A stretch of 46,647 nucleotides of DNA. Origin: Teichococcus aestuarii (GTDB lineage Bacteria > Pseudomonadota > Alphaproteobacteria > Acetobacterales > Acetobacteraceae). Position numbers and translations under genes: made by a program. The stretch spans positions 1 to 46,647 of the forward strand of contig NZ_PDOA01000025.1 in the NCBI RefSeq assembly GCF_003116135.1, in the 5' to 3' direction. This document shows, piece after piece, positions 42,633-46,647 of this stretch. The notes beneath the pieces are model-generated. The model worked only from the letters and a program-made list of their open reading frames with translations. It had not been told where the DNA came from and ran no database searches. Every line of letters begins with the position of its first letter. Within the stretch, counting starts at the first letter, position 1.

Positions 42633-43366
42633 ACTCTCTCCTGCAAATGTCGGGCCTCCTGACCGCCTTCATGGCGGGGATGGTTTCCTTCCTATCGCCC
42701 TGCGTGTTGCCCCTGGTGCCTGGCTATGTCTCCTACGTTGCGGGTCGCTCGGTCGCCGCCGAACAGAGGGCGCCCGGCCGCCTCGCGACGGTCGGCCTCG
42801 GCCTCTGCTTCGTGTTGGGCTTCGCGACCGTGTTCGTGGCGATGGGCGCGGGGGCCTCGGCTCTCAGCCAAGCCCTGCTGCGCTACCGCTACGAGGCGGG
42901 GATTGTGGGCGGGGTGGTGGTTATCCTGTTCGGCCTCATGACCGCAGGCGTCCTGCGGCTGATGCCGTTGCAGCGGGACCTTCGGTTTATGCCGACATTC
43001 AGCGGCGGCACGCCGCTGTCGGCCTACGTACTCGGGCTGGCCTTCGCCTTCGGCTGGACGCCCTGCATCGGCCCGGTCCTCGGTGCCATCCTGGCGCTGA
43101 CCGCAACCAGCGAAATCAGCCACCTCGGCATCGTGCTCCTGGCCACCTACGCGGCCGGGCTCGGCGTGCCCTTTCTCTTGGTGGCCGCCTTTGCAGACGC
43201 CTTCCTGCGTGGTCCGTTCCGCACGCTGCGGCGTGTCGGGCGGGTGCTTCAGCTCGTGGCGGGCGGCGTCATGGTGGCGATGGGGGTGGCCATGATCACC
43301 GGCCACCTGACCGACTTCGCCATCCTGATGCTTCAGCTATTTCCATGGCTCGGGAGCATTGGATGA
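42629..43366 (+). CDS. ccdA: CcdA/DsbD-family thiol-electron transporter
   Basis: 245 aa from GTG 42629. Six membrane helices with the redox cysteines in FLSPCVLPLVPGYVSYVAG (helix 1) and FGWTPCIGPVLGAILALTA (helix 4). The family moves reducing power across the membrane for cytochrome c maturation or thiol-disulfide exchange. Together with lspA it forms a conserved tail of the zntA operon. The TGA overlaps an ATG (GGATGAGC), the same junction that precedes the CDF gene at 44701. Confidence 0.88.
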   Translation: MNSLLQMSGLLTAFMAGMVSFLSPCVLPLVPGYVSYVAGRSVAAEQRAPGRLATVGLGLCFVLGFATVFVAMGAGASALSQALLRYRYEAGIVGGVVVILFGLMTAGVLRLMPLQRDLRFMPTFSGGTPLSAYVLGLAFAFGWTPCIGPVLGAILALTATSEISHLGIVLLATYAAGLGVPFLLVAAFADAFLRGPFRTLRRVGRVLQLVAGGVMVAMGVAMITGHLTDFAILMLQLFPWLGSIG

Positions 43367-44710
43367 GCGACGCAGTGGTTTTCAGAAGCGCGCCTAATGC
43401 GCTGTCAGCCACACCACAAAGGATGCCACTCCGCAGGGCTGGGTTCAGCGCTTATCTGCCCTTGTCGGATGCACCTTTGGCCGACTGCCGAAAGACATCG
43501 TGCTCGGTGTTCCAAGGTTGGCTGGCATCGCAGCTTCCGCGAGAGCGCGCAAGAACAGGGAGAACCGAATGCCGTCTCAGCCGATCGTACAGGGTTTTTA
43601 CGACGATCAGACCGGAAGCATCTCCTACGTCGTGGCGGATCCGCAAACAAGGAAATGCGCGGTTATCGACCCCTTGTTGGGCTTCGACCGCAATTCATGC
43701 AGCCTTGTGACCCAGCCAGCGGACGAGATTGCCAACTATATCCAGGAGCGCGGACTGATCCCGGAATGGGTGCTCGACACCCACCCACATGCTGACCACC
43801 TTTCTGCCGCTGCCTACCTGCGCGAGCGCCTTGGCGTGCCAACAGGTATTGGCGAACATACCCTCGCAGTTCAGGCGATTTGGTCGGACATCTATAACAT
43901 CCCCGATCTCAAAGCCGGTGGCCGCGCCTACTGGGACCATATGTTTGCAGATAGTCACCGCTTCGATCTTGGCGCCTTGGAAGTGAGGGTGATTTTCTCC
44001 CCAGGCCATACCGCGGCCTCGGTCACCTACGTCGTTGGCGACGCCGCATTTGTGCATGACACCCTCTTCATGCCGGATGCGGGCACGGCACGAGCCGACT
44101 TTCCTGGCGGTGACGCGCGGGCCTTGTACCGCAGCATCCAGAGCATCCTCGCGTTGCCACCGACTACACGCCTTTTCACCGGCCACGATTATCGTCCGGG
44201 CGGGCGCGAACCGCGTTGGGAGTCCACCGTAGCGGAGCAGCGGGCAACCAACATTCACCTACGGGACAGCGGTGGAGAGGACGGGTTCGTTCGGCTGCGG
44301 AAGGAGCGTGATCGAACGCTTCCTCTGCCAGCGATGATGCTCTTTGCATTGCAAGTGAACCTCCGCGGCGGACATCTGCCGAAGCCCGAAGCGAATGGCA
44401 CCTCATACCTGAAGCTACCGATTGACCGCTTTCGAACGGCCGCTGCCAAGACGATGGACGCAGAATGATCGGGCGGCTTTGGACGGCCACTCGGAAGCGG
44501 CCAGCGATCCCGGCATTGAGCTCACGGTCATCTTGGGCCGCGCATCTGGGTGGCGGTGCTGAGGTCCTTCCAATTTACGATTGGCGCCCGCCGCCTCGTA
44601 GGAAGCGACATCTTGATGGCCATGGGCGCCGCCAAGGTCCGCTATTTCAGATCCAGCACCCCGTAAATGCATCGGTACGTTCTTGGCTCGGGAGTACCGG
44701 ATGAGCGACG
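43346..44710. repeat. 27-bp imperfect direct repeats bounding the metallo-hydrolase cassette
   Basis: TGGCTCGGGAG plus a 6-base variable part plus ATGAGCGACG occurs at 43346-43372 (end of ccdA) and at 44684-44710 (start of the CDF gene), 24/27 identical. In both, the reading WLGS-[I/T]-G-stop overlaps ATG AGC GAC. The DNA between, about 1.3 kb, looks inserted with duplication of the ccdA-CDF junction. Confidence 0.7.
43569..44468 (+). CDS. MBL-fold metallo-hydrolase (ETHE1/Blh-like persulfide dioxygenase family)
   Basis: 299 aa from ATG 43569; the longer frame from 43500 has no support. Metal-binding motifs: DTHPHADHLSAAAYL (H-x-H-x-D-H), FSPGHTAASVTYV (His) , VHDTLFMPDAGTARADFPGG (Asp) and LFTGHDYRP (His). 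The layout fits the persulfide dioxygenase/glyoxalase-II-like subgroup (Blh, ETHE1), which uses one iron to oxidise persulfides. The gene lies in a cassette between ccdA and the CDF gene, so it is a later addition. The 43367-43568 leader holds no gene. Confidence 0.85.
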   Translation: MPSQPIVQGFYDDQTGSISYVVADPQTRKCAVIDPLLGFDRNSCSLVTQPADEIANYIQERGLIPEWVLDTHPHADHLSAAAYLRERLGVPTGIGEHTLAVQAIWSDIYNIPDLKAGGRAYWDHMFADSHRFDLGALEVRVIFSPGHTAASVTYVVGDAAFVHDTLFMPDAGTARADFPGGDARALYRSIQSILALPPTTRLFTGHDYRPGGREPRWESTVAEQRATNIHLRDSGGEDGFVRLRKERDRTLPLPAMMLFALQVNLRGGHLPKPEANGTSYLKLPIDRFRTAAAKTMDAE

Positions 44711-45330
44711 ACGATGACGACCTGCCCAAGGACCTCGCCCACATCACGCCCGCCTACCGCCGGGCGCTCTGGATCGTGGTCGGCCTCAATGTCGGCTACG
44801 GGCTGGTGGAGATGGTCGGCGGCTTCATCTCCGGCAGCCAGGCGTTGAAGGCGGATGCCCTCGACTTCCTCGGCGACGGCCTGATCAGCTTCCTCGGCCT
44901 TCTGGCCATCAGCTGGAGCCTCGCCTGGCGGGCCCGCTCCGCCCTCATCCAGGGGCTGTTCCTTGCCGTGCTCGGCTTGGGCGTGCTCGCCACCACCGCC
45001 TACCGGGTGATGGTGCTGAGCCAGCCCGAGGCCGAGCTGATGGGCCTCTTCGGCGCCATCGCCCTGGCGGTCAACATGGTCGCCGCGGCGGTGCTCATTC
45101 CGCACCGGGAAGGCGACGCGAACGTCCGGGCCGTCTGGCTGTTCAGCCGCAACGACGCCATCGGCAACCTCGCCGTGGTGATTGCGGCGGGCCTCGTCTG
45201 GTGGACCGGCACAGCTTGGCCGGACCTTGTGGTGGCGGTCGTTATTGCCGGCCTCTTCCTGCAATCAGCATGGTCAATCATTCGCGATGCTCAGGCCGAC
45301 CTAGGTTCAGCGGCCCATGGCAGGTACTGA
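44701..45330 (+). CDS. Cation diffusion facilitator (CDF) family metal transporter
   Basis: 209 aa from ATG 44701; the junction of the repeat sets the start. N-terminus acidic (MSDDDDDLPKDLAHITP). Helices include ALWIVVGLNVGYGLVEMVGG, with the metal site ALKADALDFLGDGL and the second site SRNDAIGNLAVV. It exports Zn/Co/Cd by proton antiport. The short length and the lack of a cytosolic C-terminal domain place it in the compact CDF group. The 44469-44700 interval holds only degenerate sequence. Confidence 0.85.
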   Translation: MSDDDDDLPKDLAHITPAYRRALWIVVGLNVGYGLVEMVGGFISGSQALKADALDFLGDGLISFLGLLAISWSLAWRARSALIQGLFLAVLGLGVLATTAYRVMVLSQPEAELMGLFGAIALAVNMVAAAVLIPHREGDANVRAVWLFSRNDAIGNLAVVIAAGLVWWTGTAWPDLVVAVVIAGLFLQSAWSIIRDAQADLGSAAHGRY

Positions 45331-45501
45331 ATATTGCGTCTCCGGCGGCCGTCGCACAGCTCTCATAGGACTGCCCTGCCGAGACTTCGCCATATGGGAC
45401 GGGCATGCAGGCCCGCTCTTTCTGACCAACCCGCGCAGTTACATCAGGTCGTGCTGCAATGCGTGACAACCGATTCCGGATCCAGTAGAGCTCCAGGCCA
45501 A

Positions 45502-45879
45502 ATGTATGCCGGGCTGACATCGCCAGTTATTGTTGCCTGCCGTCGCGGAATCGCGGCGCTGCTGTGCGTGTTCATGCTTCTTACGACGATGTGCCCGGTG
45601 GGCTGCCCGGCTGACCTGACTTTGGAGGCGGGTTCCTCCCTTGCCGGTCAGGTCGAGGTCCTGGCATTGAACGACGGGTCGGATGATCCGCCGATGGCGC
45701 CGGACACACTCCCCTGCCATGCCGCGCACCACGTTTGCAGCAAGGTAGCCCCACTGTCGCCCGAGGTCGTCGCTGGCTTTGCAGATGAGGCCGGGCGCCA
45801 GATCATGCCCACGCCATTACCGACGCGTGTTTTGCTGTCGGGCGTGTTGGAATTCCCCACAAAGCCACCTCGCGCTTAG
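45502..45879 (+). CDS. Small secreted Cys-containing protein before the czcC-like gene
   Basis: 125 aa from ATG 45502. Signal-peptide-like IAALLCVFMLLTTMCPVGC, possibly a lipoprotein site, then LPCHAAHHVC in the mature part and a Pro-rich end (VLEFPTKPPRA). This is the third protein of this build in the window. It sits 86 nt before the truncated TolC-family gene and probably belongs to that efflux operon. The N-terminal extension from 45334 lacks coding character. Confidence 0.5.
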   Translation: MYAGLTSPVIVACRRGIAALLCVFMLLTTMCPVGCPADLTLEAGSSLAGQVEVLALNDGSDDPPMAPDTLPCHAAHHVCSKVAPLSPEVVAGFADEAGRQIMPTPLPTRVLLSGVLEFPTKPPRA

Positions 45880-45965
45880 CGACCCGTCTCTTCCGTCGAC
45901 CGGTTCGTCTGCCCTGAAGGGGCCTGCCACCGGTCCGTAAGCGGTCCGCAACGCTAGGTACTTCC

Positions 45966-46289
45966 ATGAGACTCAAGTCTTTCTGGTTGGTGGCGTCTCT
46001 CGCCGCCATCCCGGCCATGGCATTCGGGCAGGATGCCCGCGCGCCTGCTGGGTCGGTCACGATCATCTCCCCCAAGCAGGCCGTCGAGGCCGCCCTTGCT
46101 CTGTCGCCCGCGCTGCGCGGCGCCGGGGCGGCCCAGCAAGCAGCGCGCTCCGACGCCCTCCAGGCCCGGCTGCGTCCCAACCCAGAACTCCGCGGCACCT
46201 TCGAGAACTTCGGGGGCGTCGGCGGACGCGGCGATTACCGTGGTGGGCGGGCTCTTGAGACGACCATTGGCATCGCGCAGAGGATTGAG
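45966..46289 (+). pseudogene. TolC-family (CzcC-like) gene, interrupted by an insertion sequence
   Basis: About 108 codons: signal peptide LKSFWLVASLAAIPAMAFG, then VTIISPKQAVEAALALSPAL, RSDALQARLRPNPELRGTFE and ALETTIGIAQRIE. This is the first OEP repeat of an outer-membrane efflux factor. Homology stops at 46289, where TGTTGATTGCC begins an IS21-like end and gives a stop codon at 46293-46295. Only the N-terminal quarter survives here. The rest may lie beyond the insertion. Confidence 0.85.
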
Positions 46290-46350
46290 TGTTGATTGCC
46301 ACTGAGACCTGACCCGGTTTGGGGTAAAGTTGCCACTGAGAGTTGACCCA
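46290..46350. mobile_element. IS21-like terminal segment with two repeats
   Basis: TGTTGATTGCCACTGAGA starts exactly where czcC homology ends. TTGCCACTGAGACCTGACCC (46296-46315) and TTGCCACTGAGAGTTGACCC (46330-46349) are 18/20 identical. Multiple end-proximal repeats of this form are characteristic of IS21-family termini. No istA/istB is in the window. Confidence 0.55.
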
Positions 46351-46370
46351 TGTTCGGACGCTAGGGTCTG

Positions 46371-46647
46371 TTAGAGCTTGATCCAGTCAGCGGCGGCTGC
46401 GAGGCAGAGGATACCGAGGAAGGATCTGGCAGTCTTCTCGTAGCGGGTGGCGACGGCGCGCCATTCTTTCAGGCGTGCCCAGAGATTTTCCACCCGAGAG
46501 CGGTTGTTGTAGATCCAGGCGGGACAGGCGACCGGCGCGTCCGTGCGCTTGGGTGGAATGGCAGGACGTGCGCCCATGTTCCAGATCCGCTCGCGGAAGG
46601 CATCGGAGGCATAGCCGCGGTCACCGATGATCCAGCCTGGCACGTCC
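46371..46647 (-). CDS. IS5-family transposase, C-terminal part (runs off the window)
   Basis: The minus frame reads DVPGWIIGDRGYASDAFRER, IWNMGARPAIPPKRTDAPVA and RSRVENLWARLKEWRAVATR, ending at TAA 46371. GDRGYDS-like Asp and the RVENLWARLK Glu are the second Asp/Glu region of IS5-group DDE transposases. The N-terminal part lies to the right of the window edge. It sits inside or beside the IS21-like sequence, so the two elements are nested or adjacent. Confidence 0.82.
   Translation of the reverse strand, partial: DVPGWIIGDRGYASDAFRERIWNMGARPAIPPKRTDAPVACPAWIYNNRSRVENLWARLKEWRAVATRYEKTARSFLGILCLAAAADWIKL

Noticed and set aside
1-46647. CRISPR arrays, tRNA or rRNA genes
   Set aside because: No regularly spaced repeats or recognisable structural RNA genes were seen by eye; a covariance search was not possible.

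Overview
The window is GC-rich accessory DNA, probably a plasmid or integrative/conjugative island of an alphaproteobacterium. The conjugation genes, the CueR/ZntR regulons and the codon use suggest an Acetobacteraceae-like host, but that is inference. No housekeeping gene, rRNA or tRNA was seen. Pseudogenes and insertion-sequence scars are frequent.

Region 1 (1-12,260) is a conjugation/mobilisation module with cargo. The C-terminus of a TraG/VirD4 coupling protein enters from the left. A MobF/TraA-type relaxase, split by a one-base frameshift, reads leftward from 9.6 kb. The gap between these two convergent units carries defence-like cargo. It holds a TIR-like protein (PF10137 type) translationally coupled to a tyrosine recombinase, a broken DUF1883-TIR gene, an Abi_2 (AbiD/AbiF-like HEPN) gene and a decayed second Abi copy. 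Right of the relaxase lies a probable oriT/promoter region with a 24-bp tandem repeat. It is followed by a rightward cluster of small mobilisation-associated genes, including a ParA/MinD-like protein.

Region 2 (12.3-39.3 kb) is a copper/silver island. It encodes a CusCBA-type RND efflux system with FixH-like and small Cys- or Met-rich companions, a multicopper oxidase, cytochrome c, CopC-CopD and a CopZ-like chaperone. It also has the CopA P-type ATPase divergent from CueR-DUF411, a Csp-type 18-Cys copper-storage protein and an RTX-repeat protein. A two-gene ABC-2 exporter occurs twice in opposite orientation. The copy at 12.8-14.6 kb has a ruined ATPase and a degraded operator, and the copy at 37.4-39.2 kb is intact. 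CueR-type operators (TTGACCTTCCC-N5-GGGAAG) precede copA, cueR, copZ, a truncated copA fragment and both exporter copies, so they form one local regulon. An IS3-family element sits between fragments of two other genes.

Region 3 (39.3-46.6 kb) is a zinc/cadmium/lead-type island. A ZntR/CadR-like MerR regulator diverges from a ZntA P-type ATPase across a near-perfect dyad promoter. The ATPase is followed by lspA, ccdA, an inserted metallo-hydrolase cassette bounded by 27-bp imperfect repeats, a CDF transporter, a small Cys protein and the start of a czcC-like gene. That last gene is cut by an IS21-like end, with an IS5-family transposase beyond it running off the window.
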